Shown here in pieces: positions 24,652-35,534 of a stretch of DNA of 64,000 bases. The notes beneath the pieces were generated by a model. It saw only the letters and a list, made by a program, of their open reading frames with translations, was not told where the DNA came from and searched no databases. The DNA is taken from NCBI GenBank assembly GCA_007570785.1, contig ML660774.1, positions 15,824,888 to 15,888,887 on the forward strand. The letters run 5' to 3'. This DNA is from Antilocapra americana (Eukaryota; Chordata; Mammalia; Artiodactyla; Antilocapridae). Positions within the stretch are counted from its first letter, which is position 1. Each line of letters opens with the position of its first letter. The position numbers and the translations under genes were made by a program.

Positions 24652-24869
24652 TATGCATGTGTGATACATTGCTTCCGACTCTTTGTGACCCTATGGACTG
24701 CAGCCTGCCAGGCTCCTCTGTCCATGGGCTTCTCCAGGCAAGAACACTGGAGTGGGTACGTGTACCTTCCTTCAAGGGATCTTCCCGACCTAGGGATCAA
24801 ATCCACATCTCTTGCTTCTCTTGCACTGGCAGATGGGTTCTTTACCACTAGTGCCAGCCAGGAAGCCCA
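24652..24869 (-). mobile_element. Bov-tA SINE
   Basis: Reverse copy beginning in the Tigger-like fragment's flank. It includes TGCCAGGCTCCTCTGTCCAT, GGGATCTTCCCGACCTAGGG and a degraded tRNA-head complement (CCAGCCAGGAAGCCC). Sense relative to PRAG1. Confidence 0.9.
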
Positions 24870-25230
24870 ATCAGGACATACCCACATATGAAGCCTTAGA
24901 GTTTTATCCAGAAGCTCTGGGATTGGTGAAGCCTCCACGCTTTAATTCAACAAACACTGATATAAACACCTGCTGTGTATCCACATAAGTGTGTGCATGT
25001 GTGTGTGCACGCCTAGGAAAGAAAAGGAGAGACAGAGGGTGGAGGGAGAGGGAGCTTGGGATTGCCATTGGGAACCAATACTGAGGATGGCAATCAAGCA
25101 CAGACCTATATATATCAGGAGTCTTTCCATATGCTTCCAACCTCTCACCGTATTGCCATGTGGATGTACTATGTGTAAATGGAGAGGGAGATATGAGGTG
25201 AAGCACCTTGCCATAAATTCAACAGGGAAT

Positions 25231-25331
25231 AAGAATGTCTCTGGTAGTTCAGTGGTTAAGACTCCACCTTCCAATGTTGGGGTGTGGGTTCCATTCCTGG
25301 TTGAGGAATTAAGATCCCACATGCCATGCAG
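25231..25331 (+). mobile_element. CHR-type SINE, 5' half (split by Bov-tA)
   Basis: Head GGTAGTTCAGTGGTTAAGAC, then GGTTGAGGAATTAAGATCCC and ACATGCCATGCAG. The element resumes at 25662 after a nested Bov-tA dimer and ends in an AAATAAATAAATAAA-type tail near 25710. Confidence 0.8.
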
Positions 25332-25661
25332 TGGGTTACCCTGGTAGCTCAGCTGGTAAAGAATCCACCTGCAATGCAGGAGACCCCAGTTTGATTCCTG
25401 GATCAGGAAGACCCCATGGAGAAAGGATAGGTTACCCACTCCAGTATTCTTGGACTTCCCTGGCGGCACAGACAGTAAATAATCTGCCTGCAATGTGGGA
25501 GACATAGATTTGATCCTTGGGTTGGGAAAATCCCCTGGAGGAGGGCATGGCAACCTACTCTAGTATTCTTGCCTGGAGAATCTCCATGGACAGAGGAGCC
25601 TGGTGGGCTACAGTCCATGAGGTTGCAAAGAGCTGGACATGACTGACTAAGCACAGCAAAG
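25332..25661 (+). mobile_element. Dimeric Bov-tA SINE nested in a CHR SINE
   Basis: Two tRNA-type heads in tandem: GTAGCTCAGCTGGTAAAGAA at about 25340, and CGGCACAGACAGTAAATAA at about 25463. They are followed by one shared BovA tail (GAGGAGCCTGGTGGGCTACA). The insertion is flanked by a 14-base target-site duplication (25318-25331 and 25662-25675). The same two-head architecture occurs at 54388-54690, indicating a dimeric subfamily. Confidence 0.85.
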
Positions 25662-25710
25662 CACATGCTGTGCAGCACAGCCAAACAAATAAATAAATAA
25701 AAATAAAGAA
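25662..25710 (+). mobile_element. CHR-type SINE, 3' remainder
   Basis: CACATGCTGTGCAGCACAGC and an A-rich tail of ATAA repeats. This is the CHR 3' end displaced by the nested Bov-tA. It ends about 150 bases from the donor of PRAG1 coding exon 3. Confidence 0.75.
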
Positions 25711-25863
25711 GTCAACTGCTCCTCAGTAGAGTCTGTTTTGTGGGGAAAGTGGGACCGAGACAGTAGGTCTAGCTCAACGCTTCCGAATCTTGGCAATTAA
25801 CCCAGGCCTGGCCTTCCAGGCTCAGGAGAATCTAAGCCTCTCCATCAAGGTCAAGTATGTTAC

Positions 25864-26021
25864 CTCCGTCGCTGCAGGTCCTGGAGTCGGAGGCCAGGCT
25901 GTCCGTGGAGCCCGTGGTGAAGCTGACATGGATGCCCCTGAAGGATGGGCTGAGGCTCTCGGTGGAGCCCTGGCTCACTTTCTCCAAATCAGAGCTGCTT
26001 TTGTTCATTTTTAAAAGGTGC
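25864..26021 (-). CDS. PRAG1: PRAG1 coding exon 3 (small internal exon)
   Basis: 158 nt completing split Arg722 and encoding residues 723 to the first base of Gly775. The acceptor is TTTCTACATTTCCCAG and the donor GACGGAG|GTAACA. It begins H-L-L-K-M-N-K and contains SSSDLEKVSQG, SPSFRGIHVSFTTGS and TDSLASDSRTCSDGG, all serine-rich and predicted disordered, with many possible phosphorylation sites. No known domain lies here. At 158 nt it is not a multiple of three, so skipping it would shift the frame before the SHED and pseudokinase modules. Confidence 0.95.
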
Positions 26022-27864
26022 CTGGGAAATGTAGAAACAAACAATAAAAGTAATTAACTTGGTCTCTGTTCAAAAAACCAGCCAATGGAGTATGAACCTA
26101 CTATGCTCTTGAAGCCTGACCAGTGCTGGCAAGTTCTGAAAAAATGATTTGGGGGAAGACAAGAACAAGGGCTCTTCTGAAACCTTATATACATGAATGG
26201 CAGATGATTTCCTGACTGTGATTAAAGACAAGTGACTCTATTAAATTTAGAAAAGCCCCCAAATCATGATTTGGGAGGAACTGCCTTTATACTCTGGCCC
26301 CCTCTGCCAAAACATGTATGTCAGCTATTATACCATGTGTTACATCTCTACAAAGAAAAATTGAACATTATCATCCAAGCCAATGTACAGAGATACAGAG
26401 ATTAGGGAGGTTTTGCAAGATCACAGGACAAGTGAACTGTGGACCAAAAACAAAAGATTTATTCTGTGCCTGGTACTCTCTTGATATAGCTTCAAAGGGT
26501 CTAGCATGTTCCACGGAATTAAGGGAAACGTTATTTCAATTTTAACTAGACTTGTAGTGCAATGCTTAGATAGAACCATATTAAACCTTATACCAAAACT
26601 ATGGAATGAATCTGCCCTTAGGCTTTCTATGAAATCTTTGATTGTGCCTCTAAGATAGAATGACACTGATGCACTGGGGACAGGAACATCAAGTTTAAGA
26701 AAAGGACCTCGCCTTGGAGAAAACGGTTTCCTTATTAAGTAGAAGGTTTAGCTGATTGATTTCCCTCTTTCCGAGGACCACATGAATATTCACTCTGACC
26801 TGACATTTTCCCCACGCAGTGGGACAGACCACACAATCAATTCAGCCCTTTCCCTGTTGGTGGTAACCTAGATTTTTCTGGACTGATATATCCTGATAAC
26901 ACTCCTGCTCCCACCACGGTGGATCTATATCTCAATATCTGCTGTAGGGAATACACAAAACAGTATTGATTTGGTATCAGAACTGCCTTATTTAATGCAT
27001 ATGACCTTACAGCCAAGAACGTATTGATTATTCTTTGTGTTCAGCATTGCCCAGCCCTATATGGTCCTCACAGGCAGTGGACTCTCTTGTTCATTAACAG
27101 AAAAGTTTAGAGAAAGTTTGCTTCCATGAAACATGTTCTCCAATGTCTCTCTCCCCACCTCCCACCCTTAGGACCACATTTTTAAAAGTTTTAAAGCTAT
27201 TACACCTAAATATGACAGTGATGGTAATGTTACAACTAATAATATTCTTTACATTCCAGTGTCATTCTAGGGGGCCTTGGGGATATCAAATCTTAGGAAG
27301 TGCTATGGTAGTAGATTGTCTTTATTTTACCCTCTGGTAAAATATCATCATAGAAGGTTTCATAAAATATTTTTATCCTCATCAGAGCCATCAACAATGA
27401 CTTTTGCAGATGAGGCCAAGATATGAAGTTGTGAATAGCAACAAGTCCCCAGTCTAGGAAAAAAAAAAAGCTAGGTCTCTCTGGCAATCCAACCACGTCA
27501 GAGTGCCCTGCAGTCTCCTGGTCTACAGGCTCAGAAAATTGCCATGGGAGAAATTCCAGCACCACAGCTGCTGAACTGATGCAGAAAAACACCAGAAGAA
27601 ATCTATATAAATAGAGAAAACAAAACAAAAAGTAAATGTGGTATGTATGAGAACATACACACGATTATTTAGTATAAAGTGAAGCATTAAAAGGAAGAAG
27701 AAAAATGTTCAGTTGCCAGATGCAAAGGGAACAATGATATTAAATGACTAGCAGTGAATGAATGGCCAGGTCAATTTTGTGAGTCAAGGCAGTTTAACAA
27801 AACAGAATAGATCAGAAAAAATAAAAAGAAAATGAAAAGAGTATTTGTGAAACTTTTGTTTCAG

Positions 27865-27888
27865 GTGTGTGTGTGTGTGTGTGTGTGT
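27865..27888. repeat. (GT)12 microsatellite
   Basis: A perfect alternating GT run of 24 bases. Likely polymorphic in length and usable as a marker. Confidence 0.95.
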
Positions 27889-27967
27889 ACTAGATCACAG
27901 TATTAAATATAATTCTTAAATTATATTTTAGAAATTTAGTTTTAAAAAGGTAAAAAGTCATAGCTCT

Positions 27968-28140
27968 AGAATAGGGACAGACAAACCTTTCCTTAAAGGC
28001 CAGATGGTAAATATTTTAGGCTTATGGATCATATAGTCTCTGTTGCAAGTATCAGCTCTGCTTTTGTAGCAGGGAAGGAGCCATTGACAATACGTAAACA
28101 AATGGGCATGTTTTCTAGTAAAACTTTATTAACAACACAG
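27968..28140 (+). mobile_element. hAT-type (Charlie/MER) DNA transposon remnant
   Basis: AGACAAACCTTTCCTTAAAG, CCAGATGGTAAATATTTTAG, 'gtctctgttgcaagtatca' and TAGTAAAACTTTATTAACAA follow the layout of a common eutherian non-autonomous hAT element. The second terminus is lost where the next remnant begins. Confidence 0.6.
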
Positions 28141-28174
28141 ATGGCTGATCTGTGGATGGTAGATGATGACCCTC

Positions 28175-28468
28175 AATCTAGAACAGTTTTGTTCCATAGA
28201 AATATAATGCAAGTCATGTACATATATACAAAATTAGAAAAATTTAGTAGCCAAATTAAAGGTAAAATTAATTTTAACAATGTATTTTACTTCACAAAAT
28301 ACATAAAATATTGTCATTTCACTATGCAACAAATATAAAATTAATGAGATATTTTATAGTTTTTTCATTCCAAGTCTTCAAAATCTGGTTTGTATTTTAT
28401 ATTTATAGCATATTGCAATTTAGGCTCCCATATTTTAGCTAGTGGCTACTGCACTGTGTAGGGCAGAT
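28175..28468 (+). mobile_element. hAT-type (Charlie/MER) DNA transposon remnant
   Basis: It starts with TTGTTCCATAGAAATATAAT and ends GCTAGTGGCTACTGCACTGT plus GTAGGGCAGA. These match the imperfect terminal repeats of another old eutherian hAT element ('ctgtccaatagaaatat' and 'ggctactgtattggacag'). The interior is AT-rich and non-coding. Confidence 0.6.
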
Positions 28469-28489
28469 CTAGAGAAACTCATACATGGG

Positions 28490-28885
28490 GAAGACTGTTC
28501 ACAGTGTTACTAACAGCAGAAACAAAATCATAGGTAGTCCAATGGCCATCAGTAAAGGAATGGATACACTGTGGTATAGTCTTGTATATGAGTACTATAT
28601 AGCATTCAAATATAAATAAACTTGATTTAAATGTACTAGTATGAAAAGAATTCTTAAAATGCTGACTATTAAAAGTAGCTTGCAAAAGTCGCAAGTGTGA
28701 CACCATTTATATACAATTTTAAAACACATTACAATTCTATGTATTTTTTACATAGAAGTTGAGAAATGACACTCAACTTCAAGACAATGATGACTCTGGG
28801 TAGCAAGGGGCAATTGAAATGGAAATTGTATAGGGAGGGATATTCCACTGTATCTGTAATATTTCCTTAAAAAAAAAAAGCCAAA
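28490..28885 (+). mobile_element. Old L1 3' end
   Basis: 'ggccatcagtaaaggaatgg', ATACACTGTGGTATAGTCTT and 'tgagtactatatagcattc' are decayed versions of the L1 3' region phrase 'atggaatactattcagc'. It closes with an A-run at about 28867-28880. Confidence 0.7.
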
Positions 28886-28934
28886 ACAGAGAAAAAAATG
28901 GTAATTATTTGAAAAACCTTGCACACCTGTGTGT

Positions 28935-29125
28935 GTGTGAAAGTCACTCAGTTGTGTCCGACTCTGCGACCCCATGGACTATACAGTCCATGGAATTCTC
29001 CAGGCCAGAATACTGGAGTGGGAAGCCTTTCTCTTCTCCAGGGGATCTTCCCAAGCCAGGGATCGAACCCAGGTCTCCCTCATTGGAGGTGGATTCCTTA
29101 CCAGCTGAGCCATAAGGGAAACCCC
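28935..29125 (-). mobile_element. Bov-tA SINE
   Basis: Reverse copy with GTCCGACTCTGCGACCCCAT, GGGATCGAACCCAGGTCTCC (box B complement) and TACCAGCTGAGCCATAAGGG. Slightly shorter than full length. Sense relative to PRAG1. Confidence 0.92.
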
Positions 29126-31509
29126 TGGACACATGAAAGGGAGTTTAATCAGTCTTTGAACTTCACTGCATGCTTGAAAAACTTGGAAATGAACATTCTT
29201 AGAAAGAAAGAAATCACTAGGGTCTGACTAAGCCCAGGGATGGCCACTTCTATTAATCTGCTGCTGAGCCTCTGAAGGGCAAGGAACATCTAGATGACCC
29301 AGTGAGATTTCAATCAGTCCCCACGGGACAGACAGGCTCTATGACGGTTGATTTCACCACAGAAAAGCCTCATGGATGGATAAAGTTATTTTTCAGTCCT
29401 AACAACTCACTTGAGATTGTGAGGGTTAATTTTTCTACATCTACTCAATATGAGAAGTCATAGCTTTAAAGCCCCATGTGTGTGTGTAGGGAAGTGGGAA
29501 GCCTCCAAATGCAGAATGTAGTAAATCTTAGTATCCAAGCCACAAGTGGAATTTTCATGGCTACTGGGGATTTTACTACTGTTTCTCTACCAAAAAAACC
29601 TCAAGAAGCCCAGGTTCCTGACCAATAACTAAAACCCCATAGGCAGTTGGGATGCCTGGATGTAAATAAGGAAGAAAGGGGTGACTCTTAAAAATCTTTC
29701 ATATGAACTGCATCAAATATCATCCACTGTGGAAATCTGTATGATCTGTTGTCTTAGAGAATGGCCACTTCAATTTTCGAAGGAATACAACCACACCAGA
29801 CTTGAAAATGAAAGAGGGAAGCTGGCCATCAAAGCAGGGACAGACAATCACATTGTGTTTGTGTCTCCAGTCTGTGTAGATTTCTCAAGAATCCTTGCAA
29901 AAGGCTTAAGATTCCAAAGGTGACTTTTCTGGGCCCTAATGGATTGTTCCATCAGATGCGAGCCCAGATGAGAATCCAAAGGCACTCAGCAACACACAGC
30001 CAGACTATACTTATTCTCTTTTAAAGGCTCTTTTCCTTCATTAATGATAGTTTAACTTGCCTTTCATAAAACTGGTGCAAACCATCTATGCGATGAACTC
30101 TGATGTCATGTGATTTAAGGAAGTGGCTTCATGAGGCCAAAGCCACATGCTCTAGCCTTTCCTCTCTGGGTGGCGAATAACACTCTTATCAGCTGCAGTG
30201 AGAGCACTGCCTGCACAGATGTCATTGCTCTGCACTGTGATAAATGACTTGTTCTTGCTCAGACTTCCTTCCCTACCTCCCCCCGTGATTATAGAGAGGG
30301 GGGTCACAGGAGAGCAGTGTGAGATACACAGCCAGTGGCACAGCGTCCTCAGAGATCTGAGCCCTGCAGAATGGCTTTTCCCCCCATTGTCCTTAGAGAA
30401 AGGAGCCTTGCCAGAGTTTTCTCCCTACTGTATTGGTAGAAAGCTGCAAAAAAATAATAATAATCCAGCCGGAAGAGCCATCTGCCAGACTTCCTCATTC
30501 GTAGGAAAAAAAAAAAACCCAAGTCTAAAAATACCCCCAAGTTTTCAGAATGCCCAAAATTCTGAACAGATACCAGACCCCAGTGGGGGCAGAGACTGTA
30601 TCTCAGACTCGGTGGCTAGACTCCTCATACGCAGCACAACTGAAAGTGTGACCAGGGCAAACGTTCATTCTCACAGCTCTGAGCCTGGGTTAGTTCACAT
30701 CTATTTGGTTGAGAAATTTTTGCCTCTGGAGCAGAAGGTAACCAAGTCGCACAGCACCAGTGCGCAGTTTTACACTAGCTCTCCAGACCCCTGTACACAG
30801 TTATACCAGCCAGTCTTCGGCTGGGTCAAGTTCACTGCTATGTCTAATGTTTTGGGGAAGCCCTTTGAGGTAGCTCAGGAAGCACGAACATGTTCGAAAA
30901 CTCAATACCTTGTTTAAGTTACTAAGAAGGGAAAACAAACTGGCTTAGATGCAACTAAATCAAGTCATGCCTTAATCAAAGAAGGAGAGCCTCTTACCAT
31001 CCCAGACTCCAGCTCTCGGTGCTGTGATCATCCGCGTGGCCTCCCAGAGCCCAGGGATGGGCTGGGCGGGTGACGGCAGGGTCCTGTGGAGCAGCCCTGT
31101 GGATGAAGGGCCAGCTTCAAAGGCGCCGAGTGTGCCCTGTCAGCCTGCTGTGAATTCACCAGCTCAGAGCTCTCCGTTTCCCCTGAGTTCCTCTCTGACT
31201 TTTCTATAAAATGCACTTCCTGCGACAGCACAGGAAAATAGGGACGGCTCTGCCTCTGCGACCTGCGGCTTTCAATCTCCAACTGTCCTGTTGGGCTGCA
31301 ACATCAGAAGCAATTCAAATACCCTCTCAAATACACTCAATTTCACCCTATTTCATTCTCTACTATTTGGCCAAATCCTAAAGTCAAAATCATTCAATGA
31401 TTGGAGCTGAAACACTGGATTTGCTTGCTGAATACAAACACCCCGTTTTTATTTATCTTATGCCTGTATGACCAGCAGTGCATTCCCCAATCCTGTCTTT
31501 TTTGAATAC

Positions 31510-31640
31510 CATTCTCAGATTTTCCAGTAAATAAATACTGACTGTCTGCTCTGTGCCAGGCACTGTGTCAGGTTTTGTGGATACAACAGAGAGGAGAGGT
31601 GACACCATCCTTGCTTCAACAACCTGGTGGATAAATATTG
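31510..31640 (-). mobile_element. L2-like ancient LINE 3' fragment
   Basis: GTCTGCTCTGTGCCAGGCAC followed by TGTGTCAGGTTTTGTGGATA resembles the widespread L2 phrase 'tactatgtgccaggcactgt'. A similar weak match occurs at 19420-19460 and 37470-37510. Edges are approximate. Confidence 0.5.
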
Positions 31641-33873
31641 ATCAATCTCCTCTAAAAAAAAGTATGCATAGGGTCCAAGCCATGATCGTCAGAAAACATC
31701 TGCAGCCTTGGTCATTCTGACTCAAAATCTCTCCAAAATTCTTCTCTCATAATGACAGTCAACTTTCAAGAACCCTACACAGAGCTCGTGTAAGTATTCC
31801 TGACCTCTGTCACCATACTGAATCAGCTCTGGTCTTGCACGGTAACAGAAACACACCTCCAGATTTTCTTTGATTTCAAATATCCCCCTCACCCCACCCC
31901 CGCACCGTGTATACATTAGAACACATGCCTAGCATTCTGTTTGGAAAAAAAATTATCACCATTTTGGTTAATCAATATCCACCACTTCTGCCCATATATA
32001 CGCTGCTCCAGTGAGGCTAGTCTCTCATTGTCCCCAAAGCACCCTGCATTCCTGTCCCTGCCCCACCTTGGCAGAGAGGGAAACATTCTCTCTCCTCTTC
32101 AAACTTTTTCCATACCCAAAACTTAGCAGCAGCAGCACTTATCTACAAACCCTTCTCCTCTAACTGGTCTGTCCCCTCTGGAACTCATACCAAACTGAGT
32201 CTGATTCACATCACTGAGCATTTGGTTATAATCCTGGTTAGATGATTCTGTTTCATGTGAAACGGGCTTGTTACCACCACAATTATAAACTGTTTTGAAG
32301 AGCTGTGTCCTAGTCAGGACATGCTGGAACACAGAGTCATTATTAAATACTTCTTGATTAAGTTTATCTGCCTCTGTTTCAATAACTGGGAGGCATCTAG
32401 GAGGATAAATGTTTCCTTTAAGAAAAGAATCACACTTGCCCGGCTATACTTGCCCAGCAAAACTTGCAAAAGGCAGGAACGCTGAGTAAACAACAGCCCT
32501 CCGGAAAGCTGGACTCAATAGCTGAGGCCTTTTCATATCTACAAAATACCACAGTTCCCAAATATCCTGAATTTATACAATCTAACAACCTTACAGTTTA
32601 AAAACAATTTTTTTTTTCAAGAGATGGGATGAGAAAGTTAGATAGCTAAGCTGGAAAGGTTTTTATTGTTTTTATCCTTCGTGCTCTTTGATGAAGACGC
32701 TATGGGAGTTATTCTGCAAAATGTCTAAGCGCCAAATGAAGGAACTAATGGATCCCGTCTGCTCTGGCGGCAGGCTTCCCCGCTGACTTATTAGCACATA
32801 TAAAGACAGGAAATCAGTTTCATTTTGGGTCAGATGACCTTTACAGTCCCCACGGTGAAGGTTTTTTAATTTGCATTTGCAGTTAATGCACTGGTGACTA
32901 CTGGGGCACCTCACGTTGAAAAAAGCCTTTGGTTTAACCCCAAAATGAAAGCACTTTGCATTCAGTGGAAACCATTTAAAAATAGGAATAAAGCCATGCT
33001 TATTTTTAAAGACAGCGGCATGCGCATGCATGCACGCACACCTGCACCTACATACACATCTTTAGGTTACTAGCTATCTGGTATAAAAATGGATAAAAAC
33101 GCTTCAAATGGAAATTTGCAGCCATTTGTCCTAACTATACACAGATATACTTTGGCATTGAGAGATACAAATGGCTTTAAAAGATGACCTTTCCTGTCTC
33201 AGAAAATCAAAGTCTCTTATTTGTGGCCCCCAGTTTGCATGGCTGTGTCCTTTCCCAAAAAAGTTCTGGTGCAGGAGAGAGGAAGGCAGAGACTACCTAG
33301 TGTGGGAAGGTTTTAGCCCAGGCTGAGGACAGGAGACCAGCTATGGACAGCAGGTAAGAGGGTGCAGAAGAACTCAGTGGCTGGACCCCATCAGTTGGTC
33401 CAAGACACTTGTTATCTCCAATCTCATCACCTAAGAACAATGAGTCTCCAATTCCTGGCCTGTTAAGGAAGAAACGCTACACGTTCAAGAGTTTGATCAT
33501 CTGTTCACACAGGGGCAGAGGGGAAGAGAAGGTGAAAAGAAGGTAGTGAATGACCAATGGAAAGTAAATACTGAAGAACTACAATCCACAGACGGGGCCC
33601 TTCCACCAGCTGCCCTGCCCACAGGTCAGCATAGTGTGGAAGGAACCTCTGGAGCCTTTGGGAATGAGAGCAACAAAAGCATTTGAAAAGCTTCCCAGAT
33701 GAGTTTCACTCTTAACAGCATGGACCCTGGGGCTTCCCATGCACAAAATGGAGATAATACTACTACTTACCTCACTGGCGGGGGGAGGGGTGATTAGGAG
33801 GAGTTGATGAGTTAATATTTAATAAGTGCTAAAAACAGCACTAGGTACAAAGAAAGTACTAGTTATACAGAAA

Positions 33874-33918
33874 GGTAGGTGGATGGATGGATGGATAGAT
33901 GGGGACAGACAGACAGAA
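33874..33918. repeat. GGAT/GACA tetranucleotide microsatellite
   Basis: Consecutive GGAT units (GGTGGATGGATGGATGGAT), then a GATG transition, then GACAGACAGACA. A compound tetranucleotide repeat. Confidence 0.9.
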
Positions 33919-35108
33919 GACTTCAGCAGCCTCCAGCAAATCCAATATTTTGCTACCTGGATAGAAAATATCTAGATATTTTCTAATAGATAGGCTAGAG
34001 ATTTCACTTTCTTTTTCTAAAGAGACCCAAAGGTGAAACAAACATCTCTCATCTGACTCCTGCACTAGGTAGCCCAGTGCTTCTCTAGGAAAGCGCGTAA
34101 CCATGCCGGCTGGTACCACGATGCACTCAGACTTCCTGACAGCTAGCTCTTGTGGCTCTTGGGCCATCCTTTCATGGGACCTCCCATTCTCCAAAGCAGC
34201 TATTCCAATCTTTCATCCCATTATTTGGTATTCTTAGCCACTATTTTCACCTCTCTCAAGTGAGCCTGGGTTTGCTCCAGCTCCCAGCTACTATAAACAA
34301 TAATGTACTGATCTTCATTGTGTTTTACTCGAAGGCATCACTCAGGAATGGAGAAGGCACAGCATATTCTTATATTTTATTTTCCTTGGTAATTCATTTT
34401 AGCTTCCCTTACACCTAGACCTCAACAGTTAGTGATTAAATGATTATCACAAGCAAGAGGAAGGGCAGATCAGCACTGAAGGAGGCTAAGGAAAAAGATC
34501 TAGGGGCTGGATTTAGGATTTACTATTTACTGTGCAGACAATTCCCTGTGTCAAGTTCTGGAGAGGACACAAATATCTAGGAGGCATTTTGAAAGATCTG
34601 AAGGGAAGTCACCAGGTAAATATAACATATCAGCAAATAGTCCTGTCTGGGGTCTGGGTTTTCTTCTACTTCCTCGTAGGGAGATGCATTCTGTCCTCAC
34701 ATTGAATATTTTCATAAAAGAAGATGACCTCACTTACCACCAGTCAAAAAGATTTGGAAAAATTATATGTAACTAATTATGAAAACAATAGTTTCCAATT
34801 TCTAAAATATAAATTTATATTATAATATTTAACATTAATTTGTATAATATTATGTATCTAATATTTCTAATTTCAAACCACTCCTCTGAAAGATTCTGAC
34901 ATATACCTCCTGCCTCGACTCCCTTACCCCACCACCTGGGGCAAAGAAAGTCAGTACTACAAGTTAATGAAGCTGAGGCTAACATTCCTTGTTTAACATG
35001 ATTTAAGGAATGAAAACATAAATTTAAGGTCTTTAAAGAGAAATAATACGTTATATATTGGATACTAGAATTAATGGTAACTGTTGTTTACTAAAATACA
35101 AACTTCTA

Positions 35109-35201
35109 AAAATTCATGGAATATTTATAATCACTCATTATAATTCACAAAATATTCATAATCACTCATTCTAAGTCAGATAATATTCATAATCACTCAT
35201 T
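35109..35201. repeat. 31-bp minisatellite, exactly three units
   Basis: Units at 35109-35139, 35140-35170 and 35171-35201 are each 31 bases. Each ends in the identical 13-mer ATAATCACTCATT, preceded by AATATT(T/C). The first halves differ more than the second halves. It does not belong to any SINE or LINE family I recognise. Confidence 0.9.
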
Positions 35202-35341
35202 AAGAGGAAACAAAACATTTTGGCACAAAATGGAGGCAGTAATCAGAAGACCTTCTTCTGCAAACACTTCGCTTAGGGCTACATGGGCTAGACGGACCAC
35301 AGATCCTCTCCCAGGTGTGGAACTTTCAAATTAGTACGGCA

Positions 35342-35534
35342 AGTGTTAACTTGCTCAGTCATGTCTGACTCTTTGTGACCCCCATGGACTGTAGCCTGCC
35401 AGGCTCCTCTGTCCATGGGATTTCCCAGGAAAGAATATTGGAGTGGGTTGCCATTTCCTTCTCTGGGGGATCTTCCCAGCCCAGGTATCGAACCTGAGTC
35501 TCCTGCATTGTAGGCAGATTCTTTACCATCTGAT
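35342..35534 (-). mobile_element. Bov-tA SINE, 5'-truncated head
   Basis: Reverse copy with GTCTGACTCTTTGTGACCCC, GCCAGGCTCCTCTGTCCATG and CCAGGTATCGAACCTGAGTC. It stops at TTCTTTACCATCTGA, so the extreme tRNA head is missing. Sense relative to PRAG1. Confidence 0.92.

Larger units (their letters stand above)
14678..25863 (-). other. PRAG1: PRAG1 intron between coding exons 3 and 4
   Basis: An 11.2-kb intron with donor G|GTAACA at 25863 and acceptor CTCTCTCAG ending at 14678. It contains four single Bov-tA copies, a BovB tail, a CHR fragment, an L1 3' end, a mariner-type hairpin, a Tigger-like fragment, and a CHR SINE split by a dimeric Bov-tA. Stretches with no repeat I recognise include 14700-15400, 17920-20120, 21590-23000 and 23090-24400. 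I see no exon or RNA gene in them. Confidence 0.9.

Noticed and set aside
24942..25553. 203-codon minus-strand frame
   Set aside because: It runs through the Bov-tA dimer and CHR SINE; the protein is translated SINE sequence.
35109..35201. CRISPR-like direct repeats
   Set aside because: The units are contiguous without unique spacers, in a mammalian intron; this is a minisatellite.
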